DNA of 64,000 nt from Microcystis panniformis FACHB-1757 (GCF_001264245.1 NZ_CP011339.1:868001-932000); one strand, 5' to 3'. Positions 33,247-42,939 are shown, counted from the first letter of the stretch. Made by a program: numbers and translations. Notes: a model not told the origin generated them from the sequence alone.

Positions 33247-33717
33247 ATGATTGATTGTAGTCAGATTCAGTTTGACGAGGATAAAAGCAAGATAGATTTA
33301 TTGCAACTACGAGAATTATTTAATTTAACCGCATTTTGGGCAATAGATCGCCGTTTAGAAGATTTAGAAACCGCAATTGACTATAGTGATCCGGTGGTGA
33401 CGGTGTGGAATGAGCGGCAATTAATTGGTTTTGCTCGGGCTACTTCTGACGGCATTTATCGGGCCACTATTTGGGATGTGATCGTTCATCCCGATTATCA
33501 GGGAGCGGGTTTAGGGCGTAAATTAGTAGAAACAGTTTTAGCCCATCCCCGGATGAATCGGGTGGAAAGAGTCTATTTGATGACTACTAACCAACAACAA
33601 TTTTACCAGCGCATTGGTTTCCAAAGCAACGCCATGACGACGATGGTATTATTTAATCGTTATCCCGAGGAGTTTTCCTGTCCGGCGATCGAGGTAAAGA
33701 AAAAACGATCCGTGTGA
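33247..33717 (+). CDS. GNAT family N-acetyltransferase
   Basis: 156 residues. The acetyl-CoA binding motif A is VIVHPDYQGAGLGRKLVET (about 79-97), followed by YLMTTNQQQFYQRIGF (motif B). The N-terminal half aligns with the plastid-type GNATs of cyanobacteria. The last 65 bases overlap the 3' end of the histidine kinase gene on the opposite strand. Confidence 0.85.
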   Translation: MIDCSQIQFDEDKSKIDLLQLRELFNLTAFWAIDRRLEDLETAIDYSDPVVTVWNERQLIGFARATSDGIYRATIWDVIVHPDYQGAGLGRKLVETVLAHPRMNRVERVYLMTTNQQQFYQRIGFQSNAMTTMVLFNRYPEEFSCPAIEVKKKRSV

Positions 33718-34462
33718 GCTTGTCCTGACTATTGTTATTGATTTGATCTAAGCTCATTTCCCCCCCCGATACTTCGATAATTCCCTTCGCTAACTGGAAT
33801 TTAAGACCGGGAGAAAGACCGAGAGCTTGAGTAAATTGTTTGACTTCTTCTGGCTTTGATTCTAAACTCAAAGGAGAAATTTCTGGCATTTGCCAAAGAG
33901 GGATTTCCCCTGAAAATTCTAGACTAATAGTGACTTTTTTCTCGCCAAGGGCGCTGACCGATATACAAATAGAGCCGCTGGTTAAGTTGGCGATCGCTGC
34001 ATCGACGAGAAGGACAAGAGCGGAGGATAAACGCTGATAATCGGCAATAATAGCAATATCATCGGTTAAAGGGCTAAATTTAAGCTGAATATTGCGATTA
34101 GCTGCCTGTAAATAGGTTAAACTTGCCCAATCTTGCCAGAGTTTGGTTAAAGAAAAAATTTCTCCCTCCAGAGGTATAGTACCCGACTCTAGTTTGGAGA
34201 GATTAATCATCTCATCGAGCATTGCCATCAGTTTACGGCCCGCCAGTTGCCCCTGGGCGATAAATTCCCTTTCTTCGGCCGGACTTTCGCAAAGATCGGC
34301 GAGAATCATTTGATGGAGACTGATCATACTGCTTAATGGCGATCGCAATTCGTGGGCAACCCGTCCCAAAAAACTGCTTTTGAGGTGATTAATTGCCACA
34401 GCCATCTGATAAGCGAGGCGAGTTTGCTGTAATTCCCGTTTTAAAGCGTCAATATCGTCCAT
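33653..34462 (-). CDS. Histidine kinase-like protein with degenerate ATPase domain
   Basis: 269 residues from ATG 34462, three bases after the stop of the Sua5 gene; an upstream ATG at 34516 would overlap that gene. Residues about 35-100 are a HisKA dimerisation domain with the H-box FLGRVAHELRSPLSSM. The following ATPase-like domain lacks the N-box Asn (LVLLVDAAIANL) and has no clear G1 or G2 glycine boxes, so catalysis is doubtful. No sensor or membrane domain is present. It may act as a scaffold or phosphotransfer protein. Confidence 0.75.
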   Translation of the reverse strand: MDDIDALKRELQQTRLAYQMAVAINHLKSSFLGRVAHELRSPLSSMISLHQMILADLCESPAEEREFIAQGQLAGRKLMAMLDEMINLSKLESGTIPLEGEIFSLTKLWQDWASLTYLQAANRNIQLKFSPLTDDIAIIADYQRLSSALVLLVDAAIANLTSGSICISVSALGEKKVTISLEFSGEIPLWQMPEISPLSLESKPEEVKQFTQALGLSPGLKFQLAKGIIEVSGGEMSLDQINNNSQDKLTRIVFSLPRSPDRKTPRDND

Positions 34463-34464
34463 AT

Positions 34465-35052
34465 TTACAGAAAAACTGCCCCTTGTCGTAAGATATCCCA
34501 TCTTTGACATTGCCAACGCGCGACGGTGGAGGGTTGTCCACTATTGATTATTCCCCATGCTTGCCTTTCTGTGGGAGCTAACACCGTTACCGAGGGAAAA
34601 GTAGTCATAATCGCTTCTGGAGTTAATAAAGGCTCTTGTCCTGACAGATTAGCACTTGTGGTCGCTAAAACACCAGTTCGACCGAGAATTTCTCTTGCGA
34701 TCGCATGAGCGGGAACTCGGATACCAATCGTGCTAGGATCCTTAGGGTTAAGAACTTTTGGTACTTTTTCAGAAGCAGGTAAAACCAAAGTTAGGGAGCC
34801 GGGCCAGTGTTTTTCGGTCATTTGCCGCCAAATTTCCCTTTCTTCCTGATTTCCCTTGACATAATCCCATAAATCTGATGCTGAGGCCGCCATGAGAATT
34901 AAAGGTTTATCAAAAGTCCGTTTTTTAGCGGCAAAAACTAAGGCAGCATAGGGGGGAGAAACCGCTAAAGCGGGAACTGTATCCGTGGGAAAAGAAACCA
35001 CTTGACCACTGAGGGCCGCGTGAACAATTTCGTTAAGAGAAGCAGTAGGCAT
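34465..35052 (-). CDS. L-threonylcarbamoyladenylate synthase (Sua5/YciO/YrdC family)
   Basis: 195 residues of the YrdC fold. VSFPTDTVPALAV (about 20-32) and KKRTFDKPLILMA with LWDYVKGN are the ATP and substrate region; the C-terminal STVARW closes the domain. It makes threonylcarbamoyl-AMP for the t6A37 modification of ANN-decoding tRNAs. It lacks the extra Sua5 domain, so it is of the short TsaC type. Confidence 0.82.
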   Translation of the reverse strand: MPTASLNEIVHAALSGQVVSFPTDTVPALAVSPPYAALVFAAKKRTFDKPLILMAASASDLWDYVKGNQEEREIWRQMTEKHWPGSLTLVLPASEKVPKVLNPKDPSTIGIRVPAHAIAREILGRTGVLATTSANLSGQEPLLTPEAIMTTFPSVTVLAPTERQAWGIINSGQPSTVARWQCQRWDILRQGAVFL

Positions 35053-35109
35053 TGAGAATTGATCATTTTTGGGGACTAATTTAGCCTAAAACTTTTTGGT
35101 ACAATTTTA

Positions 35110-35205
35110 AACGGGTAGGGTTGATTCATGAATCAACCCTACCTTGAATCAACCCTACCTTGAATCAACCCTACCTTGAATCAACCCTACCTTGAATCAA
35201 CCTAC
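35110..35205. repeat. 16-bp tandem repeat with palindromic head
   Basis: GTAGGGTTGATTCATGAATC starts the array as one half of a palindrome with the following CAACCCTAC, then the unit CTTGAATCAACCCTAC is repeated four times, the last with one base missing. It fills the middle of the 224-bp gap upstream of the GIY-YIG gene. There are no spacers, so it is not a CRISPR array. Confidence 0.9.
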
Positions 35206-35276
35206 TTGATCAGCGGGGTATCTGAAAGTTTTTAACACCTACCGACTTATCTCCAACCAATTATCGACAGTTAATT

Positions 35277-35804
35277 ATGAATGAGCCTGATACTTTTGCT
35301 AATCTCAAACAATTAGAATATATTCCCTACCTAGATGACACGGGTAATATCTGTGCTGATTTCCAGGGAAAAATCGGGGTTTATGCAATTTTTGATCGAG
35401 AACAAGTTTTAGAGTTTGTCAGCTATTCTCGTGATATTTATCTCAGTTTAAAACAACATCTTGCCCGACAGCCCCAAGCTTGTTATTGGCTAAAAATCCA
35501 GGTTATTGAGCGTCCTAATCGGACTATTCTCGAATCGATTAAACAAGCTTGGCTAAGAGAAAGTCAGGCAGTAATCGGCAATGAAAAACTCTGGACAGAA
35601 CCAATTGATGCTAAATTAGCCATGACTGAGACAGAAAAAGAAATTTTTCAAAGTGCTGATGAATTAGGGAAAATCAAGTTATTAAAACAGGTATCCAGAC
35701 GAGTAGAAAACGATATTTTATCAACCCTAGAAAAACGGGGAGTACAGATGGAAATTCGTTTTAATCCCAAGTTAAAAGAACAGGGTTTGCTCGATTTAAA
35801 GTAA
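35277..35804 (+). CDS. GIY-YIG nuclease family protein
   Basis: 175 residues. IGVYAIFDREQVLEFVSYSRDIY (about 31-53) fits a GIY-YIG domain with the second motif altered (FVSYSRD in place of YIG), and the catalytic Arg may be lost or displaced. The rest is helical with a charged C-terminus. Single-gene unit; a cyanobacterial family without known function. Confidence 0.7.
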   Translation: MNEPDTFANLKQLEYIPYLDDTGNICADFQGKIGVYAIFDREQVLEFVSYSRDIYLSLKQHLARQPQACYWLKIQVIERPNRTILESIKQAWLRESQAVIGNEKLWTEPIDAKLAMTETEKEIFQSADELGKIKLLKQVSRRVENDILSTLEKRGVQMEIRFNPKLKEQGLLDLK

Positions 35805-35883
35805 AAATTACCTGGAGCGATCGATTCCCCAGACAAACCGCTATGATATTATATCGCCCCCTCCCCACAGCAATGGAACAGCG

Positions 35884-36918
35884 ATGACCACTCCAGACTG
35901 GCCAAACCTACTGCAGCAACTACTCGATCGAAAATCCCTTTCCCTTAACCAAGCTCAAGAATTAATGACCGGATGGTTAAACGGCCAGATTCCGGAAGTT
36001 TTATCGGGGGCGATTTTAGCGGCTTTGCAAGCAAAAGGAGTCTCGGCCGCCGAATTAGCGGGAATGGCTGGAGTTTTACGGCAACAATCTCGCTTAGAAG
36101 ACCCTAAACCCCATACTACTCCCGTTATCGATACCTGTGGCACCGGCGGTGACGGGGCCTCAACCTTTAATATTTCCACTGCCGTGGCTTTTGTGGCGGC
36201 CGCCGGGGGCGTAAAAGTGGCTAAACACGGCAATCGCTCTGCCTCCAGCAAGGTCGGTTCGGCCGATGTTTTAGAATATCTTGGGGTTAATTTAAGCGCC
36301 CCTAGCGAGAAAGTGGCGGCGGCCCTAGATGGGGTGGGAGTGACTTTTCTTTTTGCCCCCGGTTGGCATCCAGCCCTGAAAAGTGTGGCTAATCTCCGCA
36401 AAACCCTGAAAGTTCGCACGGTTTTTAATCTTCTGGGCCCTCTAGTTAATCCTCTCCGTCCCACAGGTCAAGTTATCGGGGTTTATGACCGGCAATTTCT
36501 CACCCCCATGGCCACGGCTTTAGCAGAAATGGGAACCCCAAAGGCGATTATTGTTCACGGCCGGGAAAAACTCGACGAGGTGGGGTTAGGAGACCTGACC
36601 GATATGGCTTTATTAAATAATGGCGAGGTGATTTCTGCGGCGATCGATCCCTTGTCAATTGCTATCCCCAGAGCCAGTTTAAATGCCCTTAAAGGCGGGG
36701 AAGTGCCAGAAAATGCCGAAATCCTCAAAAATGTCCTGCAAGGGGGGGGAACGCCAGCTCAACGGGATGCTGTGGCGATTAATGCCTCTCTTGCCCTACA
36801 GGTGGCAGAAAAGGTCTCTTTTGGCGACCATGCTGCCGGTTTCGCCCTCGCACGCGAGATTTTAGCCAGTGGATTAGCTTGGCAAAAATTAGAGGAGTTG
36901 GTTAAGTTTCTCGCCTAG
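35884..36918 (+). CDS. trpD: Anthranilate phosphoribosyltransferase
   Basis: 344 residues. CGTGGDGASTFNIST (about 82-96) is the PRPP-binding glycine loop, and KHGNRSASSKVGSADVLE the anthranilate-site region with the catalytic-site Arg and Ser residues. Enzyme of tryptophan synthesis that joins anthranilate to PRPP. Intact and stand-alone, as usual in cyanobacteria. Confidence 0.95.
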   Translation: MTTPDWPNLLQQLLDRKSLSLNQAQELMTGWLNGQIPEVLSGAILAALQAKGVSAAELAGMAGVLRQQSRLEDPKPHTTPVIDTCGTGGDGASTFNISTAVAFVAAAGGVKVAKHGNRSASSKVGSADVLEYLGVNLSAPSEKVAAALDGVGVTFLFAPGWHPALKSVANLRKTLKVRTVFNLLGPLVNPLRPTGQVIGVYDRQFLTPMATALAEMGTPKAIIVHGREKLDEVGLGDLTDMALLNNGEVISAAIDPLSIAIPRASLNALKGGEVPENAEILKNVLQGGGTPAQRDAVAINASLALQVAEKVSFGDHAAGFALAREILASGLAWQKLEELVKFLA

Positions 36919-37429
36919 GACAATTCACAGGAGTCGGGAGACTCCGAGACAGGAGATTGCTTTTATTTATTCTCCCTATCTCCCCACTTCCCCACTTCCC
37001 CACTCCCCCACTCTGCAATAATTACTCGCAGCCAGAAATATGCGGCGTATCATACTTTGTGCTTTTTGTCAAAAAAACTTTTTTTTTGCAATAAAACTAC
37101 ATAAAAAAAAGATCATCGTTATGGGTGAAATTGACTGATTTACCCGTTTCAATTAGGATACCCTTCTAGGTGTGGCAAGGGTTTCAACCATTGCTGCCCA
37201 AAAAAGCACAAAATAACCCATTATGAAATTCAGTAAAATCGCTGTAACCATGATAACATCGTTGTTAAATAAAAATCTTTCTCAATTAATTCTTAAGAAT
37301 TTGTAAATATTGCGGAATGTTAATTTAAATATTCTCAAGTTTTTGCAGTCAATAAATAATTTTTGCTTATCTTTGTCAGAAAATAGAACTCCTGCAAAAA
37401 TCCAACATCTACCATTGGGTTAGGAGTCA

Positions 37430-37567
37430 GTTATCAGTTATCAGTTATCAGTTATCAGTTATCAGTTATCAGTTATCAGTTATCAGTTATCAGTTATCAG
37501 TTATCAGTTATCAGTTATCAGTTATCAGTTATCAGTTATCAGTTATCAGTTATCAGTTATCAGTTCA
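37430..37567. repeat. Heptamer array (AGTTATC)~19
   Basis: About nineteen or twenty perfect copies of AGTTATC. The 900-bp gap between trpD and the RND gene (36919-37819) holds, in order, a run of CCCCACTT repeats, about 400 AT-rich bases in which I see no gene, this array, CACACCC heptamers (37579-37636), a MITE (37638-37756) and more CACACCC heptamers. Confidence 0.95.
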
Positions 37568-37637
37568 CTGAGAAAACTCCCCACACCCTACACCCCACAC
37601 CCCACACCCCACACCCCACACCCCACACCCTACACCC

Positions 37638-37756
37638 AGCTATTCTCATTTTGAAACGATTTTGCGTTGTTTCAGCGATCTAGAGATTCGTTAAGAATTA
37701 TTAACCCCTCTAGGTGCAAGGGTTTTAATGTCATGAAACCTTAAAATGAGAATTGC
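37638..37756. repeat. MITE (about 119 bp) between two CACACCC arrays
   Basis: CTATTCTCATTTTGAAAC at the left and GGTTTCATG nearby with TTAAAATGAGAATTGC at the right form inverted ends. It splits an array of CACACCC heptamers (37579-37636 and 37757-37805), so it probably inserted into a pre-existing repeat tract. Confidence 0.65.
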
Positions 37757-37819
37757 TACCCTACACCCCATACCCCACACCCTACACCCCACACCCGACA
37801 CCCCACTTATTCAACAAAG

Positions 37820-40465
37820 ATGAAAGAATCGTGGCGAGAACGTCTGAATATCTCTCGAATAGCGATTAATGCCCCGAGGTTAACCATTGGTTTCTGGTTA
37901 GCGGTGGCCGTGGCGGGAATTTTGGCTTTTAGTTCCCTAAAATACGCTCTTTTCCCCGATATCAGCTTTCCAGTCGTAATAATTAACGCTCAAGCGGATT
38001 TAGCTACTGCTATCACCACGGAACAGCAATTAACTAAACCCCTAGAAAAGCCCCTTTTCTCTCTCCCCGGTTGTCGTGATATTTCCTCGACTACTTCCTC
38101 CGGACAGTCAATAATCAGCATTTTCTTTAAAATTGGCACAAATTTAGACAAGGCCACCGCAGCAGTTAAACAGGCTATCTCGCAAGTCCCTTTACCCCCT
38201 CAAGCTACCACAGAAGTTATCCCCGTTGATTTAAATGAGTCGGCAACAGTCACCTATGCGCTGGTGAGTGAGCAGAAAACCCTAGAAGAATTAAGCCAAA
38301 TCGCCCAAGATAATTTAATTCCGCCCTTAAAAGCTCTCCCTGATACGGCTAAAGTTAATTTACTCGGTCAAGGTACAGTTAGGGAAGATAATCCCCATAA
38401 AAGCTTAACCCGACCATTACCCACACTGGTGCGCTTTAATGGTCAAGAAGCGATCGCTGTGCAGGTAATCAAAAAAGGTGCCGCTAATAGTCTCGATCTG
38501 GTCGCTCAGGCAGAAAAACGGGTTAAAGACATAGCACAAAAACTGCCCGATGTCAAGATAATTTTAGCTGAAACCCAAACGGAATATATTCGCGCTGCCC
38601 TACAAGGCACGATCGATGATTTACTTTTGGCAGTTTTGCTGTCGGTGCTGGTTATATTGATATTTTTAGGCAGTTTCGCCGCTACAATCATTTCTGCTCT
38701 GGTTATCCCCCTATCTCTTTTGGGGACTTTCATTATCATGGCAATCTATGGGTTTAATCTGGAAACCCTGACGCTGCTGGCTCTCGCTTTGGTGATCGGC
38801 ATTGTCGTGGATGATGCGATCGTGGATGTAGAAAATATTTCCCGTTTAATCGATGCGGGGGAAACCCCGAAAAATGCGGCACTCAAGGGGACAAGGGAGA
38901 TCGGATTAGCTGTCACCGCCTCCACTTTAACCATTGTTGCCGTGTTTATACCCGTGGCTTTTATGGGGGGTGCGGTGGGGCAGTTTTTCCAACCCTTCGG
39001 TTTAACCGTCTCGGCTGCGGTGATTTTTTCCCTGTTGATCGCCCGAACTTTATCGCCAGTTTTGGCAGTATATTGGCTGAAACCGCAGTCACGGGCAAAA
39101 ATGATGAAACAAAAGCGACCGATTGAGAACGCCTATCGAAGGCTCTTAAACTGGTCATTGCGTCATCGTTTGCTGGTCATTGCTATTGCCCTAATTACCT
39201 TTTTGGCGGGTATTGCCCTGATTCCTTTTATTTCTAGGGGATTTATTCCCCGACTCGATCGCGGCGAGTTTAATCTGGTTTATACTTCTCCTTTGCCGAA
39301 AATAACGCAAATTAGCCCTAATAAACCGACGGCTAAGAGTTATAGCGATAGTTTCGCTTGGATTTCCCAGTTAGCGAGTTCTCCCGAAAGTTTTCTTTTG
39401 CGTCGCACTATCCGCGATGGCAGCAAATTAGAAGCGCCGATTTTGCAGGATGGGGAAGTGGAATCTACTTTTCTGATCGCCGGTTTACGCGGTGAGCCGA
39501 ATCGTGGCAAAATTCACGTTACACTGAAGAGCGATCGTAAATCTCACACCAGTGCCGTGCAGCAACGGATTCGGCAAATTTTACCGCCAATTAGAGGGGT
39601 GAATGTCAGTGTCGAGGACATTCCTTTTGTGCAGACGGAAGCGGAAAAGCCGATCCAAATTGCGATTAAAAGCGATAATTTGCCACTATTGCGCGATAGT
39701 GCCGAGAAATTGCGGGTTGAGTCCGCTAAAATCGCCGGTTTAAAGGATATTTCCCTATCATCTAGATTAAATGAGCGGGGGGATTTTTTGGCGATCGAGC
39801 GTTTAAATGGTCAACAGGCGATTTTTCTCAGTGCTAATCTCAGTCCGGATTTAGGCTTAGAAGATGCGGCCATTAAAATTGAAGGGATTCCTTTACCGGA
39901 AGGGATAACTTTACAGCGTTGGGGTACTTCTTCTCAAAGTAGCGATGTTTTGGGCAGTTTTGGTCGCACTTTAATCCTGGCGACAATTTTAATGTTAGGA
40001 GTTTTATGGTTATTATTCAGAAGACTGCTAGAAACTATCGTCATCGCTTTATGTTTACCTTTAGCGATTGTGGGGGCAATGTTGGGGTTATTGGTAACGG
40101 GTAGTGAGTTTAGTATGATTTCTTTGATCGGGTTTATCTTCCTCTTGGGATTACTGGATAAAAACGCTGTGTTATTGCTGGACTATACTAACCAATTGCG
40201 TCAACAGGGTTGGAGTCGGGAGGAAGCGGTTTTAGAAACGGGAATGATTAGGTTAAGACCGATTTTAATGACCACTTGTTCGACAATTTTAGGTATGATT
40301 CCGCTCGCTTTGGGATTGGGTACCGGTGCGGAATTGCGGCAACCCATGGCGATGGTAATTGTGGGAGGTTTAGTCACTTCTTCCCTGTTGAGTTTAATTG
40401 TTGTGCCTGTGTTATATCTAAGTTTAGAGGATGTTTGGAACCAGATTAAAGCCGGTCAAAAGTAG
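37820..40465 (+). CDS. RND-type efflux transporter, short form
   Basis: 881 residues, against about 1030-1080 for AcrB-type pumps. The first membrane helix (23-42) and the two blocks of membrane helices (about 265-425 and 710-870) are present, with the proton-relay Asp pair in IGIVVDDAIVDVENI and the Lys in GLLDKNAVLLLDYTN. Both periplasmic loops are about 80-100 residues shorter than usual, so parts of the porter or docking domains are missing. No membrane-fusion protein gene is adjacent. Confidence 0.85.
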   Translation: MKESWRERLNISRIAINAPRLTIGFWLAVAVAGILAFSSLKYALFPDISFPVVIINAQADLATAITTEQQLTKPLEKPLFSLPGCRDISSTTSSGQSIISIFFKIGTNLDKATAAVKQAISQVPLPPQATTEVIPVDLNESATVTYALVSEQKTLEELSQIAQDNLIPPLKALPDTAKVNLLGQGTVREDNPHKSLTRPLPTLVRFNGQEAIAVQVIKKGAANSLDLVAQAEKRVKDIAQKLPDVKIILAETQTEYIRAALQGTIDDLLLAVLLSVLVILIFLGSFAATIISALVIPLSLLGTFIIMAIYGFNLETLTLLALALVIGIVVDDAIVDVENISRLIDAGETPKNAALKGTREIGLAVTASTLTIVAVFIPVAFMGGAVGQFFQPFGLTVSAAVIFSLLIARTLSPVLAVYWLKPQSRAKMMKQKRPIENAYRRLLNWSLRHRLLVIAIALITFLAGIALIPFISRGFIPRLDRGEFNLVYTSPLPKITQISPNKPTAKSYSDSFAWISQLASSPESFLLRRTIRDGSKLEAPILQDGEVESTFLIAGLRGEPNRGKIHVTLKSDRKSHTSAVQQRIRQILPPIRGVNVSVEDIPFVQTEAEKPIQIAIKSDNLPLLRDSAEKLRVESAKIAGLKDISLSSRLNERGDFLAIERLNGQQAIFLSANLSPDLGLEDAAIKIEGIPLPEGITLQRWGTSSQSSDVLGSFGRTLILATILMLGVLWLLFRRLLETIVIALCLPLAIVGAMLGLLVTGSEFSMISLIGFIFLLGLLDKNAVLLLDYTNQLRQQGWSREEAVLETGMIRLRPILMTTCSTILGMIPLALGLGTGAELRQPMAMVIVGGLVTSSLLSLIVVPVLYLSLEDVWNQIKAGQK

Positions 40466-40471
40466 CCAATT

Positions 40472-41896
40472 TTACCGTTTTGGCTTCTGATTACTATAGA
40501 GTCGTTTGAACTCTTTTTGTTGTTGATTATGATCGACAATTGGCTCAGGATAACCACAACGATGTCTTTCTAAACGGGGGATTTTCCCGGTTACTAAATA
40601 TTCCGTATCTACGGAAGCTAATTCCGGCAACCATTGACGAATATATTCCCCTTCCGGATCGAATTTTTGTGTCTGACTAGCGGGATTAAAAATTCTTAAA
40701 GGTTTCGGATCCATGCCACTAGAGGCACTCCACTGCCAACCACCATTATTAGCGGCTAAATCGCCATCAAAAAGTTTCTGCATGAAGTATTTTTCGCCTT
40801 TTTGCCAGTTAATAATTAAATCTTTGGTTAAAAAACTGGCCACGATCATGCGACAACGATTGTGCATCCATCCCGTTTCATTCAATTGTCCCATGGCCGC
40901 GTCAACGATCGGATAGCCGGTTTTTCCCTGACACCAAGCTTGAAAATGTTCGTCATTATCCTGCCAAGGAAAATGACGAAATTCTTTTCTATAAGCACCC
41001 TCAGCCAATTCTGGGAAAAAATAGAGACAATGCTGGTAAAATTCCCGCCAAGCTAACTCTTGCTGCCAAGTGATAATACTATCTTTTGCTTCCTCGGCGC
41101 GGCAATTTTCTAATAACTCTAGGGTTGCCGTCCAAATTGTGCGGATGCCAATTGCGCCAAATTTTAAAGCGGCACTCAAGCGCGAGGTCCCATCAAAAGC
41201 GGGGAAGTTACGATCTTCTTGATAATTGTTAATAACCCCTTGACAAAATTCTTCTAATCTGCTATGGGCGGCCTTTTCTCCGGGGGTGAGGGGTAAGGGG
41301 TTTTGCCAAGTAAAACCTAAATTTTCTAGGGTTGGTAAGTTAATAGTTTCTGTGAGTTTGTCCCCCTCATTTTCGTCTAATCCTTGCAGGTTTTCTAAGG
41401 TTTTGGGGCTGGCTTTGGCTAATTGGCTCCAATTTTTCCAAAAAGGAGTATACACGGTGTAGGGACTTTTTGAGAGGGTGAGGACTTGTCCGGGGGCATG
41501 GAGAAGTTGATCCCAGAAGGTTTCTACTTCAATTCCTTTTGTTTGTAAAGCGGCGATTACCTGTTGATCCCGTTGACGCGCGTAGGGTTCGATATCGAGG
41601 TTAAAAAAAACTGCTTTTGCCGATAAATCGCTGGCTAAATTGACCAGTGTTTGGCTGGGGTTGCCGCGAATAATCAGTAATTGACTACCTTTTTGGCGAT
41701 AATTTTTTTCTAATTCCTCTAGACAACCGAGGAGATAGGCAACTCTAGCAGGGGCAATATCATCCCCTTCTAAAATAGCAGGATCGAGGCAGAAAACCCC
41801 GATAATTTTCGGACTGCGCTCCCTAGCTTTACTCAGTCCAATATTATCCGAGAGACGTAAATCGCGACGATGCCAGAAAAGGATTAGGTTTGACAT
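40472..41896 (-). CDS. phr: Deoxyribodipyrimidine photolyase (class I)
   Basis: 474 residues. The N-terminal alpha/beta antenna domain begins LILFWHRRDLRLSDNIGL and the C-terminal FAD domain has MHNRCRMIVASFLTKDL and WQWSASSGMDPKPLRIFNP, the photolyase signature with the Trp and the Met-Asp-Pro-Lys CPD-recognition stretch. Repairs cyclobutane pyrimidine dimers using light. Converges on the RND gene with a six-base gap. Confidence 0.93.
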   Translation of the reverse strand: MSNLILFWHRRDLRLSDNIGLSKARERSPKIIGVFCLDPAILEGDDIAPARVAYLLGCLEELEKNYRQKGSQLLIIRGNPSQTLVNLASDLSAKAVFFNLDIEPYARQRDQQVIAALQTKGIEVETFWDQLLHAPGQVLTLSKSPYTVYTPFWKNWSQLAKASPKTLENLQGLDENEGDKLTETINLPTLENLGFTWQNPLPLTPGEKAAHSRLEEFCQGVINNYQEDRNFPAFDGTSRLSAALKFGAIGIRTIWTATLELLENCRAEEAKDSIITWQQELAWREFYQHCLYFFPELAEGAYRKEFRHFPWQDNDEHFQAWCQGKTGYPIVDAAMGQLNETGWMHNRCRMIVASFLTKDLIINWQKGEKYFMQKLFDGDLAANNGGWQWSASSGMDPKPLRIFNPASQTQKFDPEGEYIRQWLPELASVDTEYLVTGKIPRLERHRCGYPEPIVDHNQQQKEFKRLYSNQKPKR

Positions 41897-42025
41897 AAAG
41901 TAAGGTGATGAGAAGATTATCAGGGGCGAGATTATTGGGGTACAGTTAAGAACAAATTCAAGTCATAAATACTCTTTCTGTCATTATAGGACAGTGGATC
42001 AAGAATAATTGTCTAATTTGAAAAT

Positions 42026-42718
42026 CTAGCTGTGATTGGCAGTTAGTTTATTGACAAAATCTCGATGTTCTGCTGTTTCTAACCCCCGCTGCAAAATCAC
42101 TAAAACTTTTCCTAAGTCACCCATTAATAAAGCGTTTTTATCTAGCCATAAACCGGGGAAGATTTGGGAGCGTATTATGCCATCACTATCGGGTTCTAGT
42201 TTAATATATTCTCCTGTCTGTAGCAGAAACCAATCAAATTCTTGTTCATAAAACCGCCAGACTAGGTATTCTTGGACTTGATTGCGACGGTAAACATTTA
42301 ATTTTTGATGAACATCGTAGGAAGCACTAGAAGCAGCAATTTCGACAATTAATTCCGGCGCGCCTTCTACATAATCATCTTGACTAATTGTCGATTGTCC
42401 TCCCTTGTCAATTCTTAATAGGGCATCTGGTTGGGGTTCGTTATCAATATCTAATCTCACGGTGCAATTATCCCCTAATTGCAGATAGGGGGTAAAAGCT
42501 TTATAAAAACCCAACCATAACATAATGTTTGCGTGGGGTTCACCATGTTGGGTAATTCTCAAGGGAGATGCCATATAAACGATTCCTTCAATTAGTTCCG
42601 CTTTTTTGAGATGGGGCATTGCTTGATAACGTCGTTCAAATTCCCATCGAGTTAATTTATCGCCGTTTTCTAGGGGAGGAATTGTTAAAGAAGCAGCTAT
42701 TATTGGGGTAATTATCAT
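42026..42718 (-). CDS. Uma2 family endonuclease-like protein (copy 1)
   Basis: 230 residues of the Uma2 (DUF820) restriction-endonuclease-like fold. RLDIDNEPQPDALLRID supplies the Asp, and GAPELIVEIAASSASYD followed by KLNVYRRNQVQEYLVW supplies the Glu and Lys of the active site. The family is highly expanded in cyanobacteria and of unclear role. It is about 90% identical to the next gene, differing mainly near residues 54-80 and at the C-terminus. Confidence 0.88.
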   Translation of the reverse strand: MIITPIIAASLTIPPLENGDKLTRWEFERRYQAMPHLKKAELIEGIVYMASPLRITQHGEPHANIMLWLGFYKAFTPYLQLGDNCTVRLDIDNEPQPDALLRIDKGGQSTISQDDYVEGAPELIVEIAASSASYDVHQKLNVYRRNQVQEYLVWRFYEQEFDWFLLQTGEYIKLEPDSDGIIRSQIFPGLWLDKNALLMGDLGKVLVILQRGLETAEHRDFVNKLTANHS

Positions 42719-42810
42719 AATTTTTCTCTTTTCACCCGTCTTCTAGTTAATCTTTGCCCGCTATCGGATCAGGTTTTTTTCCTGATCTTCCATTATTATA
42801 ACACCCATCG

Positions 42811-42910
42811 GTAGGGTGTGTTAAAGTAGCTCAACACACCCACAAAAATCAGTTAGAAGTCAATAAATAATCCATTAATTTGAGCAAAGTTTTTTCTCCC
42901 ACATTATAAA
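42811..42910 (-). pseudogene. Remnant of the 3' end of a ParB-like gene plus hairpin
   Basis: On the minus strand the bases before 42845 read VGEKTLLKLMDYLLTSN and stop, matching the C-terminus MGVATLSKLVDYLLTSN of the gene at 43917-44609. Just beyond lies the hairpin GGTGTGTT/AACACACC (42814-42842), also present after the intact gene. It shows that the unit duplicated here included the end of the ParB-like gene. Confidence 0.7.
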
Positions 42911-42939
42911 ACACTTGAGAAAAAATAATTATCTAATTT

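Noticed and set aside
35110..35205. Regular 16-bp repeats that might suggest a CRISPR array
   Set aside because: The units are directly adjacent with no spacers, and no cas gene is present in the window.
35955..36464. A 169-codon frame opposite trpD
   Set aside because: Shadow of a highly conserved enzyme gene; Arg/Ala/Pro-rich composition typical of antisense frames.
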